The notes beneath the pieces were generated by a model. It saw nothing but the letters and a program-made list of their open reading frames with translations, did not search any database and had not been told where the DNA came from. Below are positions 12,950 to 25,200 of a stretch of 64,000 nucleotides of DNA, one piece after another; position 1 is the first letter of the stretch, and every line of letters begins with the position of its first letter. This DNA comes from Lunularia cruciata (Eukaryota; Streptophyta; Marchantiopsida; Lunulariales; Lunulariaceae): assembly GCA_948567375.1 (NCBI GenBank), contig OX419757.1, positions 8,694,974-8,758,973 of the forward strand, given 5' to 3'. Made by a program: the position numbers and the translations under genes.

Positions 12950-14387
12950 TAAATATAAATTTTTACTTTGATGATTTAATATATAAGGTTACAACACAAC
13001 ATGAAGATACTCGGTATATATATTCAACCAAAAATAATCTCAAATTTGGAGGCTATTAGACCATGTTTGAAGCACTAAAATTGCTAAAATTGGAATGATA
13101 ATTTTGAGAGATAAGCTACAATATAATTTTGGATATATACTTTCGAAGTGGAAAAAAATTTATTTATAAATTTAACACAATTCCATGTTTTATACGATAC
13201 AACTTTTAAGTACTTTCTATGCCTGTTATTCTCTAGAGTACTCCTTATTGTATGATATCAAAGCTAAATTAAAAACTACTTCTAACTTATCTCAGAGTTT
13301 GAAGAATTTTTTTTTCCTATATATTCTATTAACGAATCTCCTTTATATTAATATTGGAGATTTTTCACGAACTTTAAGTATAGCTTAAACCCTGTAAAGT
13401 AGCTTATCCTTGCTCTTAAAGTTAACCTACTTACAAAAAAACTGAAGGTTTCAATAGAAAAATTATTTTTTCAAAATAAATCACTTTGTAATTTAAACCA
13501 AATTAAACATCTAAGAATGATGTAGCTTAAAATAAAACTTTCTTTTCTAAATCATAATTACTAATATTTAATTTACCCCCAAATATTTAACTATAGAATA
13601 TTGGGTTGAATAATATTATGATCTAATTATTTGACATATTGCCACTCTATTATTCCACTGTCTTGTTATTATATTTATCTCAGAGATCTTCTAAAAAAAA
13701 AACATAAATTTTCTTATGTTTTATTGAAGTCAAAATGAATTATTTTTTTTAAATTTTTAATTATAATATACCAAAATTTTAAGATAAATAATTTATTAAG
13801 GAACATATAAATTATATCTAATAAATTTTTATAAATAATTTCTAAAAAAAATAAAAAAAAAAGAAACGACCTCAAAAATAATGAGAAGAATGGGAAGACC
13901 CCATCAAAGATATCCATCCATTGTAGAGTTCACTTGTACATGAAGTTTGAGATTAACCTCCTATATATTATACTTGGTGTTATTGCAAATTTAATTTTTA
14001 AAGAAGAGTATTTAGTTTATTTAAAATTCCTAGAACCTTTACAAATTCTCATTTGAAATCTTTATATCTACAACTTAGGTTTAAAAATTATAATAATATA
14101 AAAAAGAGCAATAAATTAAATTAAATTTTTTGAAAAATAAAAATAAAATATTGGGATGGAAATAATAAAAAATATTCATTTTTTGGTATTGAAGTATTTT
14201 TATTCTACACAAGACCTGGATGCAATTTCTACTTGTTCTCATCCATGTTTGGAAGAAAGATATTGAAAATGAAACAGACAATTTTTGGTTGCCAAATAAA
14301 CCTCCTCCTAGAAAGTTACATCAAAATCTAACTATATGGCTCTCCTACTTCACTTTACTACCAACACGGTTGTTCACAGGAGGGAGT
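12212..14387. other. AT-rich noncoding stretch
   Basis: By eye this is far richer in A+T than the rest of the window, with poly-A and poly-T runs. Open frames are short and compositionally biased (Phe/Leu/Ile/Tyr/Lys). I see no gene, tRNA or organelle-like coding block. Confidence 0.6.
12894..12945. repeat. (TA)n microsatellite
   Basis: An uninterrupted run of about 26 TA units inside the AT-rich stretch. It is self-complementary, so it could extrude a cruciform and is probably length-variable. Confidence 0.95.
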
Positions 14388-15945
14388 CACCATCTTGGAG
14401 TCAACTGTTTGTACACATAAGGGAGATCCTTTGGGGACCCTTATTTGCCATGGTTCACTTTAGAGCTCTCCTATCTACTACTTTGGCCATGCAAGGTTGT
14501 GTATTTCCCTCCTTTGCAGATGATACACACAACGTGGGCCTTGTAGATCAGTTTAGGCAAACCTTTGACTACTTGACTACCAAGCTACATCTAGTAGGCT
14601 TGAGAGTCAAGGTGTCAAAGTGCAAGGCATGGTCTCCTTTAGGTATCCCTCTCCACCTTGAGCTTCCACAGGGGTGTATCACATCCACATATGGACTATG
14701 TGTTCTTGTAGTGTCAGTCGGATTAGAGGATTTTGTCACATGCTTCTAGACACTGCCCTTGCAGAGGATGTTCTCCATGTGGATGACCTTCTATTGTTAA
14801 GAGATCCGTAGTATACTCTGCTCCAGTATTGCCTGTCGACTATCCTACCTCATCTGTATAATTCCCTCCCTCACCGTCCTTCCTATTATGTCTGAGAGGA
14901 TTATGGGAGTCTTTGGTGATATTATTGGACCAAGGACAATTGAGTGTGTGACAAGGGATTTAGCATGTAGACAGACGGCTCTGCCGATCTCATGTGAAGG
15001 AGTTAGCTTGCTATTTGTGGAAGAGATGGCACCTATAGTGTTTTTGGGTAGTTGTGCTCTCTCGGCACCCCTACTTTCCTCTCGTTTTGTGGTTGTTGAT
15101 AGGCCGGTTTTGGAGACTTATGTGACAAAGGTGGAGGGAAGATCCTTTTCTCTCCAAATGTTATTGCAGTAGATGGAAGATAGTCTATCCCCACGGTCAC
15201 AAGAGGATTTTCCACCTTTTGCTTCACTTTCGTTAGATTGAACTAGAAGTTTACAATCTTCCTTGATGGAGCAACAATGTGAGCATACACTACATTCTCT
15301 CTTAGTCTACTTGTCCATTCCTCAAGCTACTAGAGCACGTCTTTGCTCTTGCTCTGGCAAGGGTGCAGCTTCTTGGATCCTAGCTCAACCGTGCATTAGG
15401 GCAGTCTAACTTGCACCAACTACTTTCTCTATAATGATGAGGTTTCGCCTAGGTTTGGTCCACCCATCTGCATCTTCATTACTCACTTATGAGTGTAGTT
15501 CTACACTAGATGCAATAACGGGCCACATGACACGATGTCCTTTTGGAGGATAGAGCATAGCTACCCATGATGCTATTAGGGACATAGTGTTTGCTATGGC
15601 ACGAGAGGGGGAATACTTAGCTTGGAGGGAGCGTTTGTATGCTTTGCAGACAATATTGTTAGGGCAGACTTATACTTGGTCCGAGATGATCAGGTGACAG
15701 TAGCGGATGTCATGGTTACGGACCCTACGCGAAATATAGTTTTGGAGGGAGTGATTACCCATCCCCCAAGATGGGCAGCGAGTGCAGCAGTAGGTCGCAA
15801 GATCTCCAAGTATAGGGGCTTGTAGCGAGGTCACCTCTTTGTTCCTTTAGCCTTGGAGTTATATGGAGCGATGGACATGACGTTTGACACATTTGTCAGG
15901 GAGTGCACGAGAGCTTATCATATTAGGCGGAAGTGTACCACTCTC
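14388..15945 (+). pseudogene. LINE-type retrotransposon relic: RT and restriction-like endonuclease tail
   Basis: This is a 5'-truncated non-LTR element. Translated pieces run in order: KGDPLG of an RT core, then, after a frameshift, GPLFAMVHF and FADDTH with the catalytic aspartates at about 14513-14530; then a post-RT region. From about 15,350 comes RARLCSCSGKGAASWIL, a Cys/His block (TGHMTRCPFGG), HDAIRD and, one frame over, ADVMVTDPT. The Cys/His block plus HDAIRD and downstream acidic residues resembles the C-terminal restriction-like endonuclease of R2/NeSL/Utopia-type LINEs. No apurinic endonuclease is visible. Frameshifts and several stops make it dead. The RT call is firm. The endonuclease class is a pattern match needing a profile search. 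Confidence 0.75.
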
Positions 15946-16628
15946 ACACTTATACTTTGTAATATTTTAGATAACGTGTGTCCATTGCTCTACAAAGTAC
16001 AATGATTGATCCAATCCATAGAAGAACAATCAAATTAAATGATGTTTCTTTGGATACTCCAATTATGTGAAGATTGTACGACTTGCATAGCTCAAATCTC
16101 TTAGTTCTGACGGGCAGATTTCTCATATAGACTCTATTGGGGCGTAGTCTCATTTTACCTATTTTGTGTTTTGTCTCAACTTGATGGGTCTTCCCATCCT
16201 TCGTTTTTTCTACGCGGTCACCTTCTTCACATCTAACTATATTAAATAGGGTCTTAATGAAACCCCTTACTTCATCGTGTAACGTTCTAATACAGACTGA
16301 ACACCGATCAGCTGCAAAATTTACTGTAGTTGTACTTTAGTAATCAACCTTGTTCCAACTGTACTGTATGCACATAGTAGGCTTATTCAACGCAGTCGGG
16401 TGCTGCCTCTGAGGAGGCAGGAAGCTGCAACCAAAACCAAAAACCTCTCGTCCCTCCTGTTGGGGTGCAGCAATAGGCCAAGGCCAATTTCTCAAGAGGG
16501 AGAAACCAGCGGTAGCAGGTGTTGCAACTGACCGGATGAATCATTTATCGCCTTGAAAGTGAATGTAATCAGGTGATAACGGTCTTGAATTTTGGGTTTG
16601 GGTTTTGGGGAATCGCGGTGTGTAACGC
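15946..16628. other. LINE 3' flank and ATP11 upstream region
   Basis: No coding signal is recognised. The last roughly 300 bases probably include the 5' UTR and promoter of the ATP11 gene, judged only from position. Confidence 0.35.
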
Positions 16629-16722
16629 ATGATTATCCATGTTCTTCGCCAACTACCTTGTTACGAAACTTGACCTCGATATATTCGACGATTTCGTAGC
16701 TCCAAGCTTTTCTGATGATTAG
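16629..16722 (+). promoter_or_regulatory. Two possible upstream ORFs of the ATP11 gene
   Basis: An ATG at 16629 opens a 14-codon frame ending at 16673. An ATG at 16639 opens a second frame whose stop at 16720-16722 overlaps the main ATG at 16715. If the transcript starts upstream of these, either could lower translation of the main frame. The transcription start is unknown. Confidence 0.3.
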
Positions 16723-18853
16723 ATCAAGAGTTACCCGGAGGCTGTTGCCTGTTTGTGCCCAGTCACTTGAGTTTCCCGTGGAGGCTTTCTCGGCTGCTTT
16801 CGGATCTGTTCGTACCCTATCTTCTGCTCCACTGCATCACGCACAAAGTGGAGCAGATGGTAGAAGCAGGACTCCTTGGGGCTTATGTTTCAGCAGGAAT
16901 TCGCAATTCGCTAGCGGCTACTCTGCCTTGACGCGGAAAACACTGGATTCCATTCTGAAGGTGGAGAGGGTGAAGTATGCTAGTGCAGAGGAGATCACTA
17001 CCATCTGGAATGAGGTATGCACTTCCAGTAGATCCGCATGTGGTACAGGTTACCGGGATATTGGATCCACACAGGCTATTTGTAGACACAATGACAATTT
17101 TAAACCTCAAGAGAATTCTGGTCGTCTCGAGGTGGTAGGTCTCAGGACGTCCAGTTGGACACAGAGATCTTGATTGATTAAAACATCAGGTTGAGTGTCC
17201 TCTGTTTATCCAAGCTTGCACCTCCAGGCTTTTGTCTTCAACCTCAATCATATCTGGGTGTCCGCAGTTGCGTCGAGTAAGTCAATTCAGTATTAACATT
17301 TGCTATGTTTGTGAGATGTTACGGTTTCAGAAGATTCACAAAGGAAAGGAAAGGAATTAACTTACACACATGGAATTGGAAACTTTAGACGATAACAGGG
17401 AAGTAGCTCATGAAATTGCTGAGGAATGTTACGCGACTCCACAAGATGATGGTTTTTCTTTGTGGATGTGGGGGGTGGCAGTATCACATAGGAAGAGGCC
17501 ACATCAGTGCCGTCATGGGATCTCAAATCTATGAAGCATTCGAACACCGTGCCAAAGCTTGGTAAGTATCAAGAATTTTTTTTTTGAGTTTTTCTTCTTC
17601 GACTTCTATCACTTCAATAGAGAATGAATGCTCAAAGACACACAGAAAAGGTTTACAAGACAAACTTTTGTTTCAGTATCTCTCTCTGCTGGCTAAACTT
17701 GTGAACATGTCTGCACGAGGTGAATTAATATAGGCTGAGAAGCAGGAGCAGAGCCTTTTGCCTTGTCATTGAGATCCTTATGAAATAATTGATAAGTGGC
17801 TATATCATTTTAGCCGATCTAGTATTCTTCAGAAGTTGAATCCACATTTAAGTACTGGCAAGAATCATATGTAGCAAGTCAGAAGAAATTATGCATTTCA
17901 AGCATATTCATACTCCCTTGTTTTCTCGTTTGTTTTCGTAATCAGTGGTTTGGCTCTGGATGTAACAGCCCACTCTTCGTGATACCTGTCAAGCGTGGTA
18001 TGGGATATATCACCCTTCTATTGCAAGGTGAGCCCCCTTCCTAGTTACCAGGTAATCACATTTTCAGATCGCATGTAAGTTTAGATATGTGGTTTGATGT
18101 ATCTCAAATGAAGCTGAAGGCATGTTTATGCAATCTAACTTTATTATGGAAGGTTGTTTGTTTAGATTCTCTATCAGTTACCGTTTATAGCGCTAACTTT
18201 ATAGGGAGATGGTAATTGAGGTCAGAAGAGATAAACTCTGATATATCTGACCAATTTTGTACGAATTCAGCACAGGTGCCTCACTTGCTCTTCACCGGTC
18301 TTGGAGACTACCAAGCGCGTGGGGCTGAAGCAACGCCCTACCTTACTGTAACCCACTATCAGGAGTTTGTGCAAACTAAAGGGTTGGTGCTAGTCCGGGG
18401 AGATGTTGTTCTCACAAGCAAGCTGACTGATGCCGAGGTGAAACACTTGAGACTTGACCGCTCGTTTTCTCTCCTCTTCTATGCCGTTTAGCTCCAAAAG
18501 CATCCCACATGCTTCACTTCTCGTCGACGTATCTGTATATTTTTTCTCACTTTTCTGCTAGTTATAAAGCCCTCTTAAGGAATAACAGGGTCTCCTCGGA
18601 GTAGTAGGAAGTATGCTAGATCTCGATTTCCTTGCCATTTGTAAATAGATAGTGACTCATTTGTCGTGTGTAGCTCATAGCTAATCATGAACTGACTTTT
18701 CCTCTGCTTCTTTGACAGGCGAGGACGGCTTTGGAGCTTGCGCACTCTTTCTACCTTAGAGACTCGAGATATAGAATGGTGCAAAACTTCAACCGCCGTG
18801 CCGATGATTTTGAATTTAGAGACGTGTTAAGGGAGGTCGGGTTGGTGGGCTGA
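16715..18853 (+). CDS. ATP11: ATP synthase mitochondrial F1 complex assembly factor 1 (ATP11/ATPAF1 family)
   Basis: This is a chaperone of the mitochondrial matrix; in the known family, Atp11 binds the F1 beta subunit during ATP synthase assembly. Five coding exons join in frame: 16715-17014, 17482-17561, 17969-18027, 18271-18437 and 18719-18853, giving 246 residues, all with GT-AG introns. The N-terminus (MIRSRVTRRLLPVCAQS) is basic, Ser/Arg-rich and without acidic residues, as expected of a mitochondrial targeting peptide. The conserved part follows: LDSILKVERVK, then YHIGRGHISAVM, FVIPVKRGMGYITLLLQ, LLFTGLGDYQARG, APYLT-like ATPYLTVTHYQEF, SKLTDAE and SFYLRDSRYRMVQNFN, ending DDFEFRDVLREVGL. 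At intron 3, the acceptor before 18271 keeps the frame; the AG five bases later would not. No defect is seen. Confidence 0.93.
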
Positions 18854-20137
18854 TCATTTTGGCCGTCGTGTCGCTATACTTTGGGATTATTTTAGGAATG
18901 AATTCGAATGATTATCAATCTAGACCCTTGGTATATGGTGGCTAACTTTTAGTTATCTCAACCAACCAACAGGGGTAGGAATGGGGCATCACATGTTGGT
19001 CCGATTAGGAAGAGATTTGGTCAACCAAGTTGGAGCTATAATAACTCAGGCTTTTCTCTCGGCACGGTTTGAAACTTGAACTTGAGCTGGCACAGTCCTA
19101 ACGAGTTAAAATGGCACAAATGATTCCGGTGTAACGGCATAAGTAGGGCTATGCCTACCACCAGTTTTCACTACTGGCTGGATAATGTGCTGTTCTTTCT
19201 AGCTCAAATTGCTTGAACTATTCAGAGCGGAGTACTTACACCGATAAGACCAACGCCCTATCAGACGTGCCTCTTCTCGCAAACACAAACTTACGATGCT
19301 CGTATTTCTGTTCAGTTTTGCTAGGTTTCGTAAGCTGTTCTTTGTAATGGAAGACAGTTCATTACGGAACGAAGAAAAAGGAATCTTAAGGCAAACGGGG
19401 ATGGTCCAAACTGGTAGGATCCTACATACATCGAAAGCCCAGGCGCAGAGCGAGAGAAGATCATTTCGTTCACGGCAAGGGGGGTGATTCGATGCGGAGA
19501 GAAAATCGAACGCTTGTTTATACCAAGAGTTCACCAAATTCAGAAACTCCAACAGGCAGACCGCAATAATATACCATCTATTTAATTGACAAAAGTGATA
19601 AGTTTGTTCTAGTTGAGAATCCCAAGTAAATGGTCTACCTGATGATAAATATGGAAAGTAGATCATAGAGAAACACCAAATCTTCTTTACATATACCCAG
19701 AAAGGAGAGATTTTATTGCCATTTAATTGCATTTAATGAGATCTGGATCTCTTGTTCCTCGAATGGCTTCTGTCCACATATATCCAATATCTAGGAAGGA
19801 GAGAATTTAGATAATGGATTTGATTTTGTGAAAATTTAAAGCGGATCCAGTTGCATTTTGATCCACATGCTTCTTCAATTCACATGCTTCTTCTATTACT
19901 TCCACAATGACAGTCAACTTAGTGTATACATGAAGAGTTATTGAGATCATAGATCCATAGAATGAAGATATTGGTATAGTTCAGCGAGACATTCACGATT
20001 ATATTTTAGTGATGTACTATCTTCACATTGGTATTGTGGGGGCCAAAGAGAGAGAACATGTTCTTCAATGAACCAGACGATTCAACTCGGAGGGCAGACA
20101 CCTTTTGTGTGTATGAGAGGATGGTATAGTGAGAGTA
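18854..20137. other. ATP11 3' flank and unassigned DNA
   Basis: The first part should contain the ATP11 3' UTR. A 177-codon open frame on the minus strand at 19199-19732 has no recognisable domain and I do not support it as a gene. Decayed pre-integrase sequence of the next element may start before 20,138. Confidence 0.4.
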
Positions 20138-21427
20138 CTACCATTGTCATCTCAGAGATTACAATTGATCCGTCATGCTCATGAGGAGCTAGGATATTTT
20201 GGAGTAGAGTGTACATATAGCTTACTCCAAAGTCATTATTGGTGGTGTGGTATGTAGACCGATGTACAACAGTTTGTTGCCAGATGTGTGGTTTGTGATC
20301 GAGTTAGAACATCATTCAATACTCTTACGCCATAGTTATATCCATTATATATCATGGGATTGGGTTACTCTTGGAATTTGGACTTTGCCGGACCTTTACT
20401 ATTGACCGCGAGACATCATTGGTATGTTTTGGTGATGGTGGAACACTTCTCCAAGTGGATTGAGTTGGTTGCACTTCCTAACAAGTCTAGTGAAGGGACA
20501 ACTTACTCGTTCTTGGATCGGGTTTTCAATCATTTTGATACATTAGCTGAGGTTTTGACTAATCAGGGTATAAAGTTCTTGAAGGAGATTCAGGTCTTGT
20601 GTGACAAGGTTTTGATTGATCGCCGTATTACATCCTGAGATCACCTTGAGGCAGATGGCTTAATAGAGAGAATGGTTCAGACGATGAAGAGAGGATTGCG
20701 AAAGTATGGTTTGCAGAGAGACCACTTGGGAGATTGAGATCTCCAATTACCTTGGTTGGCCATGGGCTATTGGTTCATCCGGCAAGCCTCTTAAGCCTCC
20801 TTAGCCTCCTTCTCTCCTTACTTGTTACACTATGGACGAGATCCAAATTTACCTCCAACTATTCATTGAGATGCTACTATAGTTTTGGACTTGGATGATT
20901 AAGATGTATGGATGAGCGCATGTTCTCAAAAGGTAGAGATCTTTTAGAGAGTGATGCCGATGGCCTTTGAGAACTTGGCGATTGCTCAACATAGGGATAC
21001 CTTATGTTATGCTATTATTTGAGGAGTAGGTTATAGACCCTCGACCTATTAATTTCATCCAAGTGACTATGTATATCTACAACAGACAGCACCGATGACA
21101 TTTGATATTTCAACAAGCCGTACTATCTTGAGAGTGTGTGAGGTTTTGCCATCTGAAGTCCTTGTGTTGGAAGGACGTGATGGTGTTGTTTGGAAAAATC
21201 ATGTGCGTAAATGTACGCCATCCTACCTCCCAAACATTGATGGTACTATGGACCCAAGCTTGGCACTTGTATGTGCATGCTTGAGGTATATGTTATGCGG
21301 CTCTTTGAGTAGAGTTGCTATTATGTTAGTGTGTGATAGTTGTTTGAGAGTATGGCATATGGCATGTATGACTCCTCCCCTCATGATGGTTCCTCAGGGA
21401 CAATGGTTATGTCATATATGTACTTGA
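20138..21427 (+). pseudogene. Ty3/gypsy integrase with C-terminal PHD finger, copy 2
   Basis: One reading frame, broken by stops but not shifted, covers an H2C2 zinc domain (RHAHEELGYFG...CVVCDRVR, about 20,171-20,320), the integrase core (LDFAGPL with the first Asp; VLTNQG, where the second catalytic Asp has become Asn; ADGLIERMVQT with the Glu), MAFENLAIAQHRD, a DYVYLQQ SH3-like tail and LPSEVLVLEGRDGVVWK. It ends in a PHD-type module at 21,287-21,424: MLC, CDSC, WHMAC, WLCHIC. The first Cys of the first pair is Tyr here but Cys in copy 1, so between the two copies all eight C4HC3 ligands are seen. In-frame stops make this copy non-functional. Confidence 0.85.
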
Positions 21428-21597
21428 CCTGTAGTTAGTTCATCCATTATATTGGTATAGATTGCAAACAAGCAACTAACAATGGGGCTCCATATCACTC
21501 GTCCTATTGATCTTTGCACATCATAAGGTATACCACATACTTGGAGTAGATGGCTATTTGGAGTTAGAGTGACCTAATCGCCAACTAGGGGAGCAAT
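21428..21597 (+). other. 3' noncoding end of PHD-gypsy copy 2
   Basis: This is collinear with 491-662. It ends in CTAGGGGAGCAA just before the LTR-like segment, a weaker purine tract than in copy 1. Confidence 0.45.
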
Positions 21598-22245
21598 TGT
21601 GGCACTTTAGAGTTCATATATGATTTATGTGTGAATTGTGCTTCTATAGTGTATGATGTTAACGATGATGTATGTTGTGTAGCGATGTATATATGCACAA
21701 CAATTGTCACACCATTTGTAGTGTCGCATCTAGATTGCTCCAACACTAGAGTTCTAGTGATAGTAGTTAGAGGCATTTTGGTAGTTACTCATAGACTACT
21801 TTCCGACGGTCAGATTTTGTGTTTGGGATACTGACTTCATGGTGGGGCACACCGTCACTTGCATTGTCCACACCGTCGGGTGTGCCATCAATGGGACAAT
21901 TGGGATGAGACTTAGGTGAAAATCAGGAGTATACCTTGGAAGTGCAGCTCCAAAGAGCTCACTTCTCTGATGTTGAGCCTTTGAGTTCCTGGCTAGAGTG
22001 GATAGAAAGCCGACAAGCATCACTTGGAGTCTCTTAGCTAGAATGGGTGTGGCTTGACTGTAATCAATGCCATGTTGTTGAGGATTAGATCAAGTATTGA
22101 TTTGATTTGAGTTGTAAATGATCTGATTATTGTGACACTTTAGAGTTCATATATGACTTATGTATGAGTTGTGCTTCTATAGTGTATGATATTCATAACA
22201 ATGTATGTTATGTAACAATGTATATACTCACGACATTCACCACTC
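21598..22245 (+). repeat. LTR-like block of the PHD-gypsy family, order A-B-A
   Basis: Segment A (21,598-21,704) is followed by segment B (about 21,707-22,132, starting TGTCACACCATTTGTAG) and a second segment A (22,133-22,240). B plus A is also found, reversed, at 36,590-37,123. Either A repeats at both ends of the LTR or two LTRs are partly fused, so the exact boundaries are uncertain. Confidence 0.6.
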
Positions 22246-22259
22246 CAAGTTTGTGAATA

Positions 22260-25200
22260 ATCATGAATCATACTCCTGTAAAATAAGAGCCCATCATACA
22301 AGCTTCCACAAAAGCTTGTCGGACACTATCAACCACTTCAGTGGTGATGATCAATGATGAGAGTAAATGTATTACCAAATAAGTAACATAAAAAATGTGC
22401 TTCTACCCAAACCATTGCTAAGCACTCTCCCTCATATGACCTATACTTTGCCTCCGCTGAATTATTGGAGCAACTAGCATAGGCCACCACAAACTCCTTC
22501 TACTCATCATCATGTTGGGTGAGTATTGCTCCAAGCCCCAACATACTCTAATCAGTGTGAACCTAAAATGGTCGTCCTTTGATTGGTCTCCTCAAAATAG
22601 GAACAAATGTCAACCTCTCCTTGAGCTCTACAAAAGCTCTCTCCTGCTCATCTCTCCAACACCACTCTTGTGTAAGCTTGGTCAGTTTTATCAAGGCCTT
22701 GGCAATGGCACTAAATCCTCTAACATAAAGGCGATAGAAGTTTGCTAACCCTAGGAATGCTTGTACCTTGCTCACATCCATAGGCCAAGGAATATGCACA
22801 ATAGCATCCACCTTGGTCTGCTGAACACCAAGTCCTCCGGGGTAGATAGTGTGACCAAAATACTCAACTTGCTCATGGAAGAACTTACACTTCCCATGAT
22901 ATAATTTGAGTCCATGAGATCTCAACCTCTCAAACACCTCCAACAATTGTCTCTCATGCTCCTCTACAATAGTGCTATAGACCAAAATGTCATCAACATA
23001 GCAAAAGAAAAATCCAATCCATTTAAGATCCTATCCATGACACTCTAGAACTTAGCAGAATATTCTTTAATCCAAATGGTAAGAACCTCTATTGATATAA
23101 CACATCCTTGCCATGAGGATCAATAGTCCAAAATGTTATCTTGGACTTATCCTCCTCCCTAATTGACAATTGATGATATCCTACTCAAAGATCCAAAGCA
23201 GTGAAGACCTTTGCATGCCCAATCGCATCAAAGATCTCCTCTGGTGTAGGCATGGCATACCAATTAGCCCTAGTATGTTAGTTGATAGGATGGTAATCTC
23301 CACACATCTGCCTATGTGTGTAGTTGCCATGCATATCCTTCTTGGCTGGCATCATTGTAGTTGATGCAGACTTTCCATGTGAAATCTCCACCAAACTAGC
23401 CTCAAAAAGGTCACTACTTAGGCTTTGAATCAATGCTCACTCCATGTCACTATATTGATAGGGATGTAAAAAAACTGGTGTATCATTAGTTAGCTCAATC
23501 CATATACCAAGTCCTTCATATTGAAGGCAAAACAACTGGTGTAGCTCCTCAAGAACCTCCAAACCTTCCGTCTTTCCTCTACCGTAAGCTTGGGTCCAAG
23601 ATCTGGCTCCCAAGTATCCTCTATAACTGTCATAGGAGTGGAAGATGTACTGATTGGCTGCTTCATTGGGCCCTTAAGAACAATAGTGTCATGCTCCCAA
23701 TCACCAAAGGTCCCAACCTTAGTATGAAACACTCCCTCTCTACTCTAGTTGCAAGCTCCATACGTCCTCTAGTTGCATCCCAAGTAGACCAAGGGTGTAA
23801 TCCAAGTAGACCATGCTTACTTAGATGGACTCCAAGTAGACCACTCTCTCTAGTAGCCATTGGTTGTGTCCCAAGAATAACTTGTCCACTCGGTCCATCA
23901 CCCCCAAGTTATGCCTGAATCATCTCAATAAGCATATGGCTCACAAGTGTTGAGTGATGATGCCTATCAAGCACATCCTATGCTACTCTACCATGCCAAG
24001 GCTTACAATCTAGGTCAAATAGTTTAGGTCCATAGACTGACCTAACACCTGAAGCCTGAATGCCTCTAACATTGCTGGAACAACAATAATATTAGTGAAA
24101 AAACCCAATTGCCCGCTCTCTCTCATCGGTGTTAGGCTCCACCAACTATTGTAATTGTGAATCCCAAAAAGCTGACCTCCCTCTCAAAAATCATGAGAGC
24201 TTAAGAAACTCATAAGTGAGGGAAAAGAGGCTCTAGGCTATCCAACTAGGTTCACCATTGCCATAGGTGACTTATCAGCCACTACCACCGTTTGAAACTG
24301 ACATCCAATATCCAAGATGTCATCAACAATGAGATGGTCTAGTCGTTGAATCCCATCATAAGCACATTGTAGAACCTCTCTAGGTAAGAGGTTCATCCAC
24401 CTAATACAAGGATGGTGAACATTTGATCCCACTCTGGCTACATCTAACAATACAACAAGTCCTATCTAAGAATGGACCTGATGTGTACTCACTATCACTT
24501 TGGTGCAAGAATGACCTATCAAAGGAATGTTCTCCAAAAGGTAAGCTGGAGAAACAGACTAATAGACCCTAGAGATGTCAAAGTTTGCGTAACATCTCCC
24601 AAAACACACCAGAATGGGCATCTTGAAGACCCAAACCTCAGCTAGCACATGTATGTCCCTAACATGGCCATCCAACAATCACCAAATGAATTGGCCTATG
24701 TCTCTCCAGATCATGCGCCCCCCAATAAGGAAGTTTCTGTTGGTATTGCCTTTTGGTAACTCTTGACTGCTGACATTGGTAATAACTTAAGATACTGATA
24801 AGCCAAGTGTGCCACATGATGGAGAGAAACTTACCTAGCAATCTCATCTCTCTCCACATACAAGTACCTTTGTACTTGTATACTCGCCTATAGTACCACA
24901 GCTAGTCTGATGCTAATCCCACCAAACAACTCCAATAGAGATACTCCCTCTATTGGATATTGCCAAGCAATGAGTGTGGTATCCAGAGATGTCAAGGTAA
25001 TTGACTCTTGAGGCTCACTCTCACACTCATCTCTTGGTGGTACAAAGGCTCCACTCCAAGCCTAATGCACCAACCAATCTGCATGGTGCTACAATACCTC
25101 CTCTAAAATCCAAAAGGAACATCCAAGGTAGATGGAACAAACCTACTTGTACTCTAAATCCAAGTGATCTCCTCTAGTTCTAAAGTATCCTCTACATGGG

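Noticed and set aside
19199..19732. 177-codon open frame on the minus strand downstream of ATP11
   Set aside because: No recognisable domain or family pattern, and no repeat copy in the window. Long chance frames are expected at this size.
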